Translations under genes and position numbers: made by a program
Notes under the pieces: model-generated
Seen by the model: the letters and a program-made list of their open reading frames with translations, nothing else
Database searches by the model: none
What the model was told of the DNA's origin: nothing
From: Ignavibacteriaceae bacterium
GTDB taxonomy: Bacteria > Bacteroidota > Ignavibacteria > Ignavibacteriales > Ignavibacteriaceae
Assembly: GCA_020848375.1 (NCBI GenBank)
Contig: JADLAF010000039.1
Location: 1-61,031, forward strand
DNA length: 61,031 nt
Direction of reading: 5' to 3'
Shown here: one piece after another, positions 36,349 through 48,000 of the stretch
Layout: every line of letters begins with the position of its first letter
Numbering within the stretch: the first letter of the stretch is position 1

Positions 36349-36657
36349 GTTTGTGTTTCCTCATGGTAAGGTTGAAAAACAAAAAGTAATTATTACCGGT
36401 TTGTGATAATAGCGTACGAATCTGAATTTCTGAGACGTACTTACTAATAATCCCAAAAACTGGAAATTTTTAGAAGGGGCAAAATGCATTAATCCTGAAA
36501 CATTACAAACGGCAGATTTTAAGACTGCAAATTTTCTTACGAATGAATGCAGTAAACACCAGAAAACGTAAGGTATCAGGCAAAGAATCGGCTATTTGGT
36601 TTCAATCTGTATCCGGTAGTATATTGCTCACTGATTTATAACGTTAAGAGGCAGGTT
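36349..36657. other. Divergent promoter region between terC and the BNR protein
   Basis: About 309 AT-rich bases. Nothing beyond short inverted repeats (for example GTACG...CGTAC at about 36412-36443) was found; it should carry two divergent promoters. Confidence 0.5.
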
Positions 36658-39204
36658 ATGAGAGGTGTTTTGTTTGTTGCGTCCTGTGTAGTTCTTCCGT
36701 TGGTATTGGTTATGCTCAATCCGGCTGGACAGAATAGTGAGTCAAAGATACAAAAGAAGGGGGGAAGAGGTTATACTGCACAGCAGGAGTATTATAAGTT
36801 CCTGCACCAGTCAGACTCTGCGCAGTACAGCGTTGAGCAGATTGACGCAATACTTTCACAAATACAGAAAATGCCTAACGAGCCGGAAACAGAGTCTGAT
36901 ACTGAGTGGTCACTGATTGGACCCTACGGCTTGAGGCATAATACTTTCAGCAGTTTAGACTATTATTCAGGCAGAGTAACCGATCTCCGTCCGCCCACAC
37001 AAAGTACTTTGCTTCGGATATCTGCTGGCACGGGAGGATTATGGACAAGCTTTCTTGCTCCAATCAGTTTAACGACCGATAAAATTCCTGTTGATGCAAT
37101 CGGCAGTTTTGACAATAATCCGTCAGATGGAAATAAAATAATCATCGGTACCGGCGAAGGTGGCGTAAGGGCAGGCAACGGATTTTATTACACAACTAAC
37201 GGCGGCACAAGCTGGAATAAGTCTGTTATTTTTGGAAATACCCCGTCTGAAGTATATAAGTTAAGGTTTATTCCCTCACTCCTAAACAGGGCATACGCGG
37301 CAACCGGGAGGGGACTTTTCAGAACTACCGACAGTGGAATAAGCTGGAGTAATATGTTTACTCAATTTGTATGCACTGATTTTGTTTCAAATAAAGCTGG
37401 CGATACACTTTATGTGGTAAGTCCGCAATTTGGTGTATATATATCAACCGGTTCATTGCTTAACTTAACCCGGCGTCACACGGCTGTCTTTGGTGATTCC
37501 ATAGGAAGAGCATCATTAGCATTAGACCCCATAAATGCAAAAATAGTTTACCTTCATGCAATTAATCGTTATACAAACAGAACTTACGGAGTCTTTAAGT
37601 CCACCGATGGGGGTGCAAACTGGACGAACCTTCTGCCCAATGTTGATTTATTGCTCGGTAATGGACCTCTGTTTTGTGAGATAGGCGTTAATCCAGCCAA
37701 CCCCAATACTATATTTGCAGGTTCAACACAATTAGTTCGTTCAACAAATGGCGGAGTGAACTGGCAAAACTATGCTGATGGAAACAGCACTATTTTTGCC
37801 GGCGCAAAAATGCACGCGGATATCTGTGCTATTGAATTCACACCGGATGGTAAGGTATATATTGGCAATGACGGCGGTGTTGCTTATTCCGCAAACAATG
37901 GGCAAACATGGTCTCTTTCAGCAAACACTTTTCCCATTACACAATATCTGTTTTTTGATATTGGATCGGGTACAAATTTTGCAGGCGGTACACAGGATAA
38001 CGGTAATATCTATTCTGCAGGAGGAAGCGAATGGAAAACCGGACCTGGTGGTGACGGAGGGGGTGTAGCTTTTAATCCATACAATAAAAATGAATATCTG
38101 TATTCGCTCGGACTCTTCCCCGGGCCTTTGTCCTGGAGATATGGCAGAACTACCAATTTTGGACAAGCATGGTTAGGATATACAGATGAAGGCATAGACA
38201 CTCCTTCATACCATTGGTACACCGATGTTATTGCCCAGGCACTTGATAACTTTACGGTTCGGTATTTTACCAACAACAAATTTTATGTGTACAGGTCCAC
38301 TCAGGGCGGAGCATGGCAGCGGCTAAATGTTACTCCATTTCCCTGCCAGCAGGTCAGCAGCATTGCCCTTAATTTTAACAAGAATACTCTTTATGCCGCT
38401 TTAAGCCAAACAACCCCCGATTATACAAACAAACAAATAAGGGTGCTTGAGGGCGGGAATTGGTACGAACGCTCCAATTCAATCAATAAAACCATTGCGG
38501 TGTACAGGATTGTAACACATCCGTCTAAAGATAGAGTAGCTTTTGCCTGCATGACAGGGAACCTGAATCGTGAACGATTATACAAAACAACAAACAGCGG
38601 ACAATCATGGCTTAATTTTTCAGGAGGATTCGGAGCAGGAAGAACACCGCTTCCCGATGTTCCCATTACGTCACTTGTTGTTAATCCATTTAATGACAGC
38701 ATTCTTTATGCCGGTACAGAATTTGGAATATACCGAAGCGGTGACAACGGGCAAAACTGGACTAAATTCAGCAAAGGTATGCCGCAAGCTTCTCAGGTTC
38801 CCGTCATGAAAACTGTTCAGTTAGGATTTTTTTTCGGATCCACCTATATTTATGCCGCAACGTATGGAAATGGTGTGTATTTCCGTGAGATTACCAATGA
38901 CCGATTAACCTCAGTGAAGGAAGATACTCCTGAGCGGCCTAATGAATTTGTAATTGATCAGAATTTCCCAAATCCGTTTAACGGAAGCACTGAAATCCGT
39001 TATTTTATTCCTGCTACGGGGGAGGTTTTGTTTGGGCTTTGGGATGCCCTCGGTAAACAAGTTACCATTCTTGAACAGGGTAACCGGCCCGCAGGTGTTA
39101 ACTCGATACGTATCAGCAGCGATAATCTTCCCTCAGGTGTTTATTATTATACATTGCAATACAAAAGCACAAAACTCACTAAAAAACTCGTAGTGCTTAA
39201 ATAA
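36658..39204 (+). CDS. Secreted BNR/sortilin-like protein with T9SS sorting domain, second copy
   Basis: 848 residues. The N-terminal hydrophobic segment (VLFVASCVVLPLVLVML) acts as signal. About seven BNR repeats with T(N/D)xGxxW motifs (TTNGGTSW, STDGGANW, STNGGVNW and others) are spread through the middle. The C-terminal ~80 residues have QNFPNPFNG, GVYYYTL and a LVVLK end, a type A T9SS sorting domain. Same design as the protein at 5935 but only loosely similar. An extracellular propeller of unknown ligand; sortilin-like and exo-sialidase-like folds share these repeats, but no glycosidase residues were identified. Confidence 0.85.
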   Translation: MRGVLFVASCVVLPLVLVMLNPAGQNSESKIQKKGGRGYTAQQEYYKFLHQSDSAQYSVEQIDAILSQIQKMPNEPETESDTEWSLIGPYGLRHNTFSSLDYYSGRVTDLRPPTQSTLLRISAGTGGLWTSFLAPISLTTDKIPVDAIGSFDNNPSDGNKIIIGTGEGGVRAGNGFYYTTNGGTSWNKSVIFGNTPSEVYKLRFIPSLLNRAYAATGRGLFRTTDSGISWSNMFTQFVCTDFVSNKAGDTLYVVSPQFGVYISTGSLLNLTRRHTAVFGDSIGRASLALDPINAKIVYLHAINRYTNRTYGVFKSTDGGANWTNLLPNVDLLLGNGPLFCEIGVNPANPNTIFAGSTQLVRSTNGGVNWQNYADGNSTIFAGAKMHADICAIEFTPDGKVYIGNDGGVAYSANNGQTWSLSANTFPITQYLFFDIGSGTNFAGGTQDNGNIYSAGGSEWKTGPGGDGGGVAFNPYNKNEYLYSLGLFPGPLSWRYGRTTNFGQAWLGYTDEGIDTPSYHWYTDVIAQALDNFTVRYFTNNKFYVYRSTQGGAWQRLNVTPFPCQQVSSIALNFNKNTLYAALSQTTPDYTNKQIRVLEGGNWYERSNSINKTIAVYRIVTHPSKDRVAFACMTGNLNRERLYKTTNSGQSWLNFSGGFGAGRTPLPDVPITSLVVNPFNDSILYAGTEFGIYRSGDNGQNWTKFSKGMPQASQVPVMKTVQLGFFFGSTYIYAATYGNGVYFREITNDRLTSVKEDTPERPNEFVIDQNFPNPFNGSTEIRYFIPATGEVLFGLWDALGKQVTILEQGNRPAGVNSIRISSDNLPSGVYYYTLQYKSTKLTKKLVVLK

Positions 39205-39229
39205 AAAATGAGAAAAACTTTTAACCAAC

Positions 39230-39274
39230 TTAAACTGTCCTGAATAGTGTTTGCACTTGTTCAGGACGGTTCAA
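39230..39274. terminator. Bidirectional terminator hairpin
   Basis: TTAAACTGTCCTGAA (39230-39244) pairs with TTCAGGACGGTTCAA (39260-39274), 15 positions with one mismatch and one G-U pair. On the minus strand it is followed by a T-rich GTTAAAAGTTTTTC. It sits between the convergent BNR gene and the amidohydrolase. Confidence 0.7.
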
Positions 39275-39308
39275 GCTGTGCCCTACCCGATTAAATTACA
39301 CAAGGGCA

Positions 39309-40493
39309 TTACTTACATTCGTTTGACACAACCACACCATCTATAATAACGGTGCAGACCTTGCTGGTGTATTCAAACGGGTCACCGTTATAGAGCACCA
39401 GGTCTGCCTGCTTGCCTGTGGTTATTGAACCAACGTTATTTTCAATGCCGAGTATCTTTGCGGCGTTTATGGTTATTGATTCGAGAGCAGACTCCATCCC
39501 CAGTCCGTTTGATGCTGCCAGTGCTGCTTCAAAAAGAATGATGCGGGTCTTGGGTACGTAACCCTCGTAACCGCTCTGAATGGCAAAAAGGATTCCTTCT
39601 TTTTTCAGAAGCGATGCTGTTTCAAGTGAGGCATTTTTCAGATCGCCGTAACTGCGTGCCATGGGGGCGTGGAGGATAACCGGAACGCCGGCCTTTTTTA
39701 TTTCTTTCAGAACTACTGATGCCTCTGCTGCACCGTCCAAAGTGATTTTAATTCCGAACTCTTCCCCAAGCCGCAGTGCCGCAAGTATCTCAACGGATGT
39801 GTTTGCGGTAATCAGAGCGCCAATTTCTCCGCGCAGAACTGCAGCCATAGTTTCCATTTTCAGATCGCGAGGTGCATCATCTTTCTTTTTTATATACTCC
39901 TGAGCGCGTATCAGTTCCTGTCTGAGCATCGCTATTCCTTTTGCGCGGGTGCCCGGCTTCTTATATATATTAGCCACAGAGGAGCCGAGGGTGAAGGCAA
40001 CATAACTGACTGAGTCTGTAATGTTTGCCTTCTGATCGGGGGACCAGGTCTTTGCAATCATCATCTGCCCTGAGGCAAGCGCTCCGGGTGCATGTCCGGT
40101 ATTGATAGTGGTAACACCGAACTGCCGGGCGTATGCAAGCAGTTCCTCCTGCGGGTTAAATGCATCAAAGGCACGGAGCTCCGGCTGGAATGGGTCTGAT
40201 TTTTCAAGCTGGTCCTGATCATGCGGCTGATTATACAGACCGCTCAGCCCCATCACGGTGCGGGTGTCAATCAGGCCGGGGGTCACAATTTTATTTGAAT
40301 AAACTGTATATCCCCCCGGTATGGTAATTTCTGATGCTGCACCGACTGCTTCAATCAGCCCGTTTTTTATCAACACAACGCCATTAGTGATAACTTTGCC
40401 GTCCATAGTATATACGGTTTCCCCTTTGACGGCTATCTGTGCCATGGAAAGTGAAGAAGTGAGAACCATTAGAATTATGAAAAAGTTTCTCAT
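39309..40493 (-). CDS. Amidohydrolase-fold protein lacking metal ligands
   Basis: 394 residues from the ATG at 40493; a longer frame upstream runs back into the neighbouring gene and is rejected. The signal is MRNFFIILMVLTSSLSMAQ. It aligns with the upstream amidohydrolase by the composite domain (GKVITNGVVLI), PGLIDT and the C-terminal SITTGKQADLVLYNGDPF. The HxH of the active enzyme is R78 and V80 here, and the later His and Asp ligands are also replaced. It is therefore probably a non-catalytic partner of the preceding gene, 4 bases upstream. Exported. Confidence 0.8.
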   Translation of the reverse strand: MRNFFIILMVLTSSLSMAQIAVKGETVYTMDGKVITNGVVLIKNGLIEAVGAASEITIPGGYTVYSNKIVTPGLIDTRTVMGLSGLYNQPHDQDQLEKSDPFQPELRAFDAFNPQEELLAYARQFGVTTINTGHAPGALASGQMMIAKTWSPDQKANITDSVSYVAFTLGSSVANIYKKPGTRAKGIAMLRQELIRAQEYIKKKDDAPRDLKMETMAAVLRGEIGALITANTSVEILAALRLGEEFGIKITLDGAAEASVVLKEIKKAGVPVILHAPMARSYGDLKNASLETASLLKKEGILFAIQSGYEGYVPKTRIILFEAALAASNGLGMESALESITINAAKILGIENNVGSITTGKQADLVLYNGDPFEYTSKVCTVIIDGVVVSNECK

Positions 40494-40497
40494 CGTG

Positions 40498-41799
40498 TTA
40501 TCTCTCTTCCTCGTGAACGTGATCATAAAACAGGTCTTTATAAACGCGGTAGCCACCGGTTGCATAGTTGTAGTCTTGCGGCTTGGAACGGTCAAATACC
40601 ACACCGCCTGAAACAATGGTCTGTTCAACTTTAGTATATACACTGAAGGGCTCGCCGGAGAGAATGACAAAATCAGCGTCTTTGCCTGATTTGAGGGATC
40701 CGATTCTGTTTTCGAGTCCAAGCATTCTGGCTCCTGCCAGGGTGAGTGATTCAAGGGCCTTATCGAATGACATACCGCCTCTTACCCCCAGAGCAGCGCT
40801 GCGGAGAAAATGGCGTGAGTCGGTGATATAATCATCGGTATGGTAAGCAACATCAACGCCGGCTTTTTCGAGCAGTGCTCCGTTTTCAAAGGCGAGTTTT
40901 ACTGTTTCCATTTTTCCGCCGGGGGCATCAATCATAATAATAGAACAGGGGATACCGGCTTTTGCGATTTCATCAGCCACAACCCATCCTTCGGTAACGT
41001 GATGCAGCACCACCCTGAAGCCAAACTCTTTTTGCAGACGGATGACCGAAAGGATATCGTCGTTACGGTGAGTGTGGTGATGGACAATTTTCTTTCCCTC
41101 AAGTACCTGAACCAGTGACTCCATTTCAAGATCGCGCTTGGGCATCTTATCCGGAGTTCCGTTCGCGGCATCCAGCTTCTTTTTATACTCCTGTGCCTTT
41201 ACAAACATTTGTCTTACGATGGCGGCAGACTTGCCCCTGGTACCCGGGAACGGTGCGCTGCGTAAGGAGTTTGTTCCGTTAGCCATTTTAATTCCGCCGC
41301 AGATTCCAGTTAACGGGTCATCACAATAGAGCATATCCTGCAGTTTGCCGGTGCGGGTCAGTTTCAGGTAAACCGTTTGACCGCTCAGGAGGTGGCCCGA
41401 GCCGGGCATGACGTTAACAGTGGTGATACCTCCGGACCGCGCCCTCATAAAGGTATCGCTGCGGGGGTCAATACTGTCTAATATCCTGACGTCAGGATGG
41501 GTGGGGGAAGATGCATCGCCGCCATCGCCGTTACCGATATGGGAATGCGTGTCTATCAGTCCGGGGATGATTACCTTACCCCGAACATCAATTATTTCAG
41601 CATCCTCCGGAATCGAAACCGAGCCCTCAGCGCCGATTTGAGTAATTACTCCGCCTTTGGCAAGGAGAACACCATTTTCGATTACCAATCCTTCTACCGT
41701 ATAGATGCGTGCCCCCTTCCAGGCAGTTACCTTCTGCTGAGCTTTGCACTCACCGATGAGAATGATACAAGCCAGAGTTATATAAAGCAAGTGTTTCAT
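40498..41799 (-). CDS. Exported imidazolonepropionase-like amidohydrolase (active form)
   Basis: 433 residues with signal peptide (MKHLLYITLACIILIGECKA). Metal motifs are complete: H85xH87 in DTHSHIG, HHHTHRND in the middle, LHHVTEG, and an Asp in YHTDDY. The C-terminal KSGKDADFVILSGEPFSVYTKV is typical of the family. Substrates of such exported amidohydrolases are usually unknown; cyclic amides or peptides are guesses. Its partner gene begins 4 bases downstream. Confidence 0.85.
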   Translation of the reverse strand: MKHLLYITLACIILIGECKAQQKVTAWKGARIYTVEGLVIENGVLLAKGGVITQIGAEGSVSIPEDAEIIDVRGKVIIPGLIDTHSHIGNGDGGDASSPTHPDVRILDSIDPRSDTFMRARSGGITTVNVMPGSGHLLSGQTVYLKLTRTGKLQDMLYCDDPLTGICGGIKMANGTNSLRSAPFPGTRGKSAAIVRQMFVKAQEYKKKLDAANGTPDKMPKRDLEMESLVQVLEGKKIVHHHTHRNDDILSVIRLQKEFGFRVVLHHVTEGWVVADEIAKAGIPCSIIMIDAPGGKMETVKLAFENGALLEKAGVDVAYHTDDYITDSRHFLRSAALGVRGGMSFDKALESLTLAGARMLGLENRIGSLKSGKDADFVILSGEPFSVYTKVEQTIVSGGVVFDRSKPQDYNYATGGYRVYKDLFYDHVHEEER

Positions 41800-41929
41800 G
41801 AATTATGAATGTTTTACTGAGAAAGAAGTATGACTATTGAGCAGCGGTCAAAACCGCAAAGATTTAAAGCAGGAAAATAATAAAACTACGTTGTTATTTA
41901 TGAATTTCGGACTAAATTTAGGGTGTTAA

Positions 41930-41961
41930 ATATTCCCCGTTTTTGTGTGTTCCGGGAATAT
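41930..41961. promoter_or_regulatory. Inverted repeat upstream of the giant repeat protein
   Basis: ATATTCCC (41930-41937) and GGGAATAT (41954-41961) form an 8-bp inverted pair, 50 bp before the ATG at 42011. Could be an operator or leader hairpin; no regulator is suggested. Confidence 0.35.
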
Positions 41962-42010
41962 GTATGACTTTGAATTGAAATATTTGCATATTTAATAAAA
42001 GAGCAGAACG

Positions 42011-45000
42011 ATGAGAAAATCCGCTTTCGTATCACAATTCTTTTTTGGATTTCTTTTACTGACCTCTTTTGTCCTGTCGCAGACAATGATACTTGAACCA
42101 CCACGGGGGTTCAATACGGGAAACAGTAATCCCGTAATAAAAGTTTTCTACGGGACAAATAGTCAGATGGTTCTTAAATGGACGAAGAGTCTCACAGGAA
42201 CATCCAATAAATTTAAGATAGGGACTTCTTCCGGAAATTATGGTCTTGGTTCTGTTACAGTTTCAGGAACAACTGGTACCATAACTCCAGGCGGAAGCCC
42301 GCTAAACCTCTCGGTCGGAAGATATTACGGCCTTATTACCAACTCAGCCCAGACAACCCTCTCCGGCATTCAGTCAAATTTCAACAGCAACCCGGGCACT
42401 ATTGATTATTCAAACGAAGTGCAGTTTGTTATTGAAACATCACTGGCACCCACACCGAGTGCACCTAAGGGAACAATTACCAATGCAACACCAAACTTTC
42501 AGTGGAATGCTATACCCGGTGTTACTGCTTACTGGATTATAGTTTCAAGCACTCCGTTTGTTGTCAGAACAGATTCCCTCGGTAACCCGAGTGTGCAGGG
42601 TGCTAATATAGTTTGGGACTATATAACATCCGGCAACTCAGCTCAGTATGGCACTATTAGTCCCTATACACCATTCACACAGTCTGCCATTCCGCTTATT
42701 TCAGGTACCACGTACTATTATACTGTTCTGAATATGTATGATCAGACGAACATCGCTTATGCGAGCACGGCATTCGGCGGTATTACAACATTTACCTATC
42801 AGTCATCATCTTCACTTGCTGTTCCCAGTTTGGTGGCGCCGGCAGCTAATGCAACATTTTTTGCTTCGCCGACAATCAGATTTCAGTGGGATGTAGTTCC
42901 GAATGCAAATAGTTACACAGTATATCTCTTTAACCGTGTTACACAATTCGCGGGAAGCAATCAGGAAATTGATCTACCCTTGTGGAACGGAACCACGACA
43001 AATAACGTGCTTGATTTTCCCGCGCGGCTTAATCTGATTAAAGGGAAATATGTGTGGTTTGTGGTTCCGAACTCAATAACAGGAGCGGGCAGCGCGAGTC
43101 TTAGCCGGTTGTTTCTCTATGAAGTGCCAACCTCAAAGTTCAGAGTAAGAGCAACCTCATCTCTTGACAACACAGCGTTAACCAATTTTGAGTTTAATAT
43201 TGCCTCTACCACATCCGGATATACACCATCCGTTGCGTATGTAGTATCAAACAGTTCAACCTATGTTGACTCAATTCCGCATGATGTTTACCGCTTTACG
43301 GCAAAGAAACAAGGATACCTTGATACAACCGTTAACGTAGCTCTGAGTCAGACTACACTTACTGAAACAAATTTTGTAATGAGGCCGCTTCCTTCTATTG
43401 TCTCTGGTAACGTCCGCGATCAGGCGAATGTTAATGTAAACGCAGCCACAGTACGATTTACCAATAATTTAACCGGTGCAGTGACAAGCGGCACCACCTC
43501 TTCAAGCGGTCTTTTCAGTTTTAACCTGCCAAAGGGTTCTTACAGCGCGGTTGCCTCTAAGTCTGGATATATATCAAACTCCGCTGTACAGGTAAATGTT
43601 GATACCGGTCAGATCGTTCTTTCATCACCAATTGTAATCACTCTTGACGCGGCAACCATCTCCGGTAAAGTCATCAATGATGAAAATGCACCGGTTCAGC
43701 TCGCGACAGTTAAGGCAACCAAAGGAACAGAAGTTCAGACAATTACTACTAACAGCGCGGGTGATTTCACGTTTAATATATCTTCGGGTGACTGGGTGCT
43801 TGAAGTAACCAAGACTGGTTTTGTAAGCCCTGCTCCCAGAACAATAACGTTGTCAACCGGAAGTAATCTTTTAAATCAGAATTTTGTTCTTGTGCCTCGT
43901 GCTAATCAGGTAACCGGATTTGTTTATCAGGTAACCGGCACGACTGGGCAGGTTCCGGTGAGCGGAATTACTGTTACTGCTACTCCTGTTTCAGGGCAAA
44001 CCATAACCGCTGTAACAGGCAACAACGGTCAATATACACTCAGTTTAAAAAACGGTTCATACACCATAAGCACCGCTCAGAGCGGATATACGCCCAGTAG
44101 CGCGGTGCAGTTAACACTGGGTGTTGCACAGACGGTATCAGGCGTTGATTTTACTCTGACACCAAACCCAAGTTCAATTTCAGGAAATGTTTCTGCATTA
44201 GGCGGAGGGGCATTAGCCGGAGCTACAGTGTCTGTTCAGGGTGTCGCAACAACCACAACGCTTTCAACAGGTACTTATACACTCAGTCTCCCCGCAGGAA
44301 CACATACCATAACTGCAACCCGTTCAGGATATGTAACTCCACAGTCAATTACCGTAACTATTAACCCCGGGCAGTCATTATCAGGAATTAACTTCCAGAT
44401 GTCAGCCAACGCGGGGGTGATGTCAGGTCGCGTTTCGAGCGTGGGTCAGCCCCTTCCAGGAGCCACAGTAACTGCCACCAATGGTGTGTCAACCTTTACG
44501 GTTGTTACTAATTCTGCCGGCGACTATTCATTCAGTTTATCTCCCGGTACGTGGAGTAAATTTGCATCGCGTCAGGGTTTTATCACCTCTGCTACGGATA
44601 CAACGGTTATCGGTCCCGGTCAGACGAGTGCAAACAACAACTTTAATCTTGTACAAAACACATCAATTGTGCGCGGAACAGTTCGTTCTAACAATCTTCC
44701 GCTGTCAGGGGTAACCGTCAGTCTGGTTGATAATGCAAATGCAAATAATACTTTTAGTACTGTCACCAGTATCACCGGAGAGTATGCTCTGACAGTAGAA
44801 GCAGGAAAGATATATACTGCCACGTTCAGCGCAACCGGTTATGCCACCAACTCACAGACAACCGCGCTGCTTTCAGCAGGAAGCTCAAACACTCTGAACG
44901 GAACAATGAACGCTGTTCCTTCATCAGTGGCAGGGCAGGTGCGTGTTGCGGGGCAGGCACTAACAGGTGTTACGGTTCAGTTAGTAAACCCGACATCGGG

Positions 45001-48000
45001 TGCAGTTATTGAACAGATTATAACAAATCTAAACGGTCAATATACTGTTGGTGCTGCCGCCGGAAGCTACCGCCTCCGTGCAGTAAGACCCGGATATACA
45101 AGGGATAGCATTGCTATTACTCTTGCGCTTGGTCAGTCCCTGACGAATATCAATTTTAACTTAAATGAAAATTTTGCGCTGGTTACCGGTATTGTAAGCA
45201 GTAATGCTTCAGTTTCTCTCAGCGGAGTTGTGGTCAATCTGACCGGTGATGCCGGCGGCGCTACTGCAACAACCGGTTCAGACGGAAGTTATACCCTGCA
45301 GAGAGTAATTGGCGGAGTATATACTCTTAAATTCAGTCTACCCGGTTATTCAGATTCAGTTCTGACCTCATTTACTCTGAATGACGGACAGTCAAGAGTT
45401 GTTAACTCAACTTTAAATGCGCTTGCAGGAAAAATCGCCGGTACGGTAACTATGACCGGCGGCGGTGGAGTAGCGGACGCAACGGTAACAGCCGTGAACG
45501 CATCGGGTGCCGCTTTTTCAGCGGTTACCGGTTCAATTGGTGCGTACGAAATAGCCGGTCTTGCAACCGGTGCATATACCATCAGCGCGTCAAGAAGCGG
45601 GTATCGCTCATCGCAGACAGTGAATGTAACGTTAACCACAACAGCACTTAATGGCTCGGCTAACATAAATGATATGGCGCTGAACAACTCAACCATAACC
45701 GGAACAGTTCGCGACCCTGCGGGCAATGGTATTCTTAATGCTGTTGTGGCCGTTAGTGGTGCGGGCGGATCAGGAAATGCAGTTACTAATGCAGCAGGTG
45801 AATTTACGGTCTCCGGTTTAGCACCGGGCACTTATTCCCTTACTGCAAGTGCTGACGGATATGCGTCATCTTCACAGGATGTTAATTTAACAACCACGGT
45901 AAATGTTTTTATTCCGCTTACACCAAATACAGTCCGGGTAACCGGGTCAGTTCTTAATCAGAACGGACTTGCACTTGGTTTTAATGCGGATGTTAAACTT
46001 GCGGCTGAGGATGCACTATATACTACGGTTGCAAACTCTCAGGGCGCTTTTGAGTTTCCGGCAGTCAGCTCCGGAAGAATTTACCGCTTATCATCTGAAA
46101 TTTTCCGTGAAGGTCATGCAAACGATTCGATAAATTTGAATATCGCGGCAGGCGCGACAAGCGTTCCTGTTCAGACTCTGGTTGTAAGAGTAAGCACTTC
46201 AGTGGTTTCTGGTAATGCCGGAACTGATGGCGCGGCCATTACGCTGGTGAATAATACCACCGGTGAAAACAGATCAATAATTTCGTCAAGCACGGGTGAC
46301 TACCGGATGGAATATCTTACATCGGGCAGTTACACAATATCTGTTGTCAAGACGGGATTTACCTTCAGCCCGGCAACGCAAAACTTTAATCTTGACGGAA
46401 GCAACAGTCAGAGCATTAGCTTTACCGCAACGGTTAACTCAGGTACGGTAAATGTTTCAGCCAGAAGCAACACTTCCGCGCCCCTTGAGAATGTAAGCGT
46501 TACATTAGTCAGCAATGACGGAACAAGAGTATTCAATGGCGCCACATCAACTGTCGGTGATCTTCGCTTTGAGAATATACCTTCAGGCGGATATATACTG
46601 CGTGCTAATCTGAGCGGCTATACATCTTCTCCGTCTGAAAAAGCAGTTACAGTTGCTAGCGGAGCCAGCGTAAGTGAGAGCTTTGTTCTGACCCGCAACA
46701 CAGCATCTATTGCCGGTGTGGTAAGAAGTGTGTCCGGCTCATCTACAGCAGCACTCGGACAGGCGCTGGTTACCATTCGTAATACTGCAACCGGTCAGCT
46801 CTTCTCAGCGGAGTCAAATGCAAACGGTGCATATACCATAAGTAATATTCCGGCAGGCGAGGCAGTTATTACCGCTTCAAAAACCGGATACGTTACTGCT
46901 TCTGAAACCTTAACTATTGCAGCCGGTGCTTCCTTAAATAATAAGAACTATGATCTTGTTAAAGCATCATCAATAGTAACCGGACGTGTTCTTTTCAGCG
47001 GAGCAGGTGTTGCAAATATTACTATTACCGCAACTTCATCAAATACCTTTACTACGGTAACAAACACTTCAGGTAATTTTACCATAAGCAATCTTCCGGT
47101 TTCTTCCGGCACTTCAGATACAACAACCTATATTGTTGCCATATCCGGGCCGGGACTTGTTGCACAAAGTAAAATAATGCGATTTACCGCATCACAGATT
47201 GGCACAACCGTTTCTGCCGGAAACTTCCTCCTGCCAAGCGGTCAGATTTCCTTCACCGTTACCGATGGTGTAACGGCACTTCCGAACGTTAAGGTTACGC
47301 TTATTAAACCAGACGGAACGGAAAATCAGGATATCACATCAAATTCCGGTTTATATGCTTCGTCAAACCGGCTTCCGGCTGGCAGCTACCGGTTCGCTTT
47401 TGAGCTTGAGGGGTATATGGTCCCGGCAGAAAGTGAATTTGTGATAAATCTGGCTGCTGACACAACCAAAGTAACCCGAAGCATCGGATTCAGATATAAG
47501 CATATTCCAGTTACCCGTGTGCTCTCTGACAGCGCGACACGCATTGCGGTCAATGTGAGTGATAACATTACCACACTTACCGGGACGGTATTTTACAGAA
47601 ATGAAAACCAGAGTGAGTTCGCGCAATTAAATATGTCACTCAGCAACAAGGTGCTGAGTGCATCCATACCCGCACAGAACTCGCTTGAACCGCTGCATTA
47701 CTATATCAGAGTGCGCAACAATGCTACCGGTACAGTTTTTGGGACGGAAGAATATGTGGTTACTCCGCTTGCTTCCGGCGTTCTAACTCAGGCAACCATT
47801 GAACCTTCGCTTGATAACATTATTCTTAGGAAAGACGATGATTATGCCCTGAGTCTGAATCTGCGTGATGGTACCAATAAATCTTTAATCGCAGAGTTCA
47901 CCGGTTCCAATCCGGCCGGCAGGATTAAATGGGAAAGCAGTGCGGAGAGCGGACTGGTCTTCTCGTTCCCGGATGCAAATGACTCAACCCGTGTGATCAT

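Noticed and set aside
31555-36657. Manganese (yybP-ykoY) riboswitch for the exporter or terC
   Set aside because: Upstream regions were read and no matching core or paired elements were seen.
40494-40754. 87-residue N-terminal extension of the second amidohydrolase
   Set aside because: It overlaps the upstream amidohydrolase and places a clear signal peptide in the middle of the protein.
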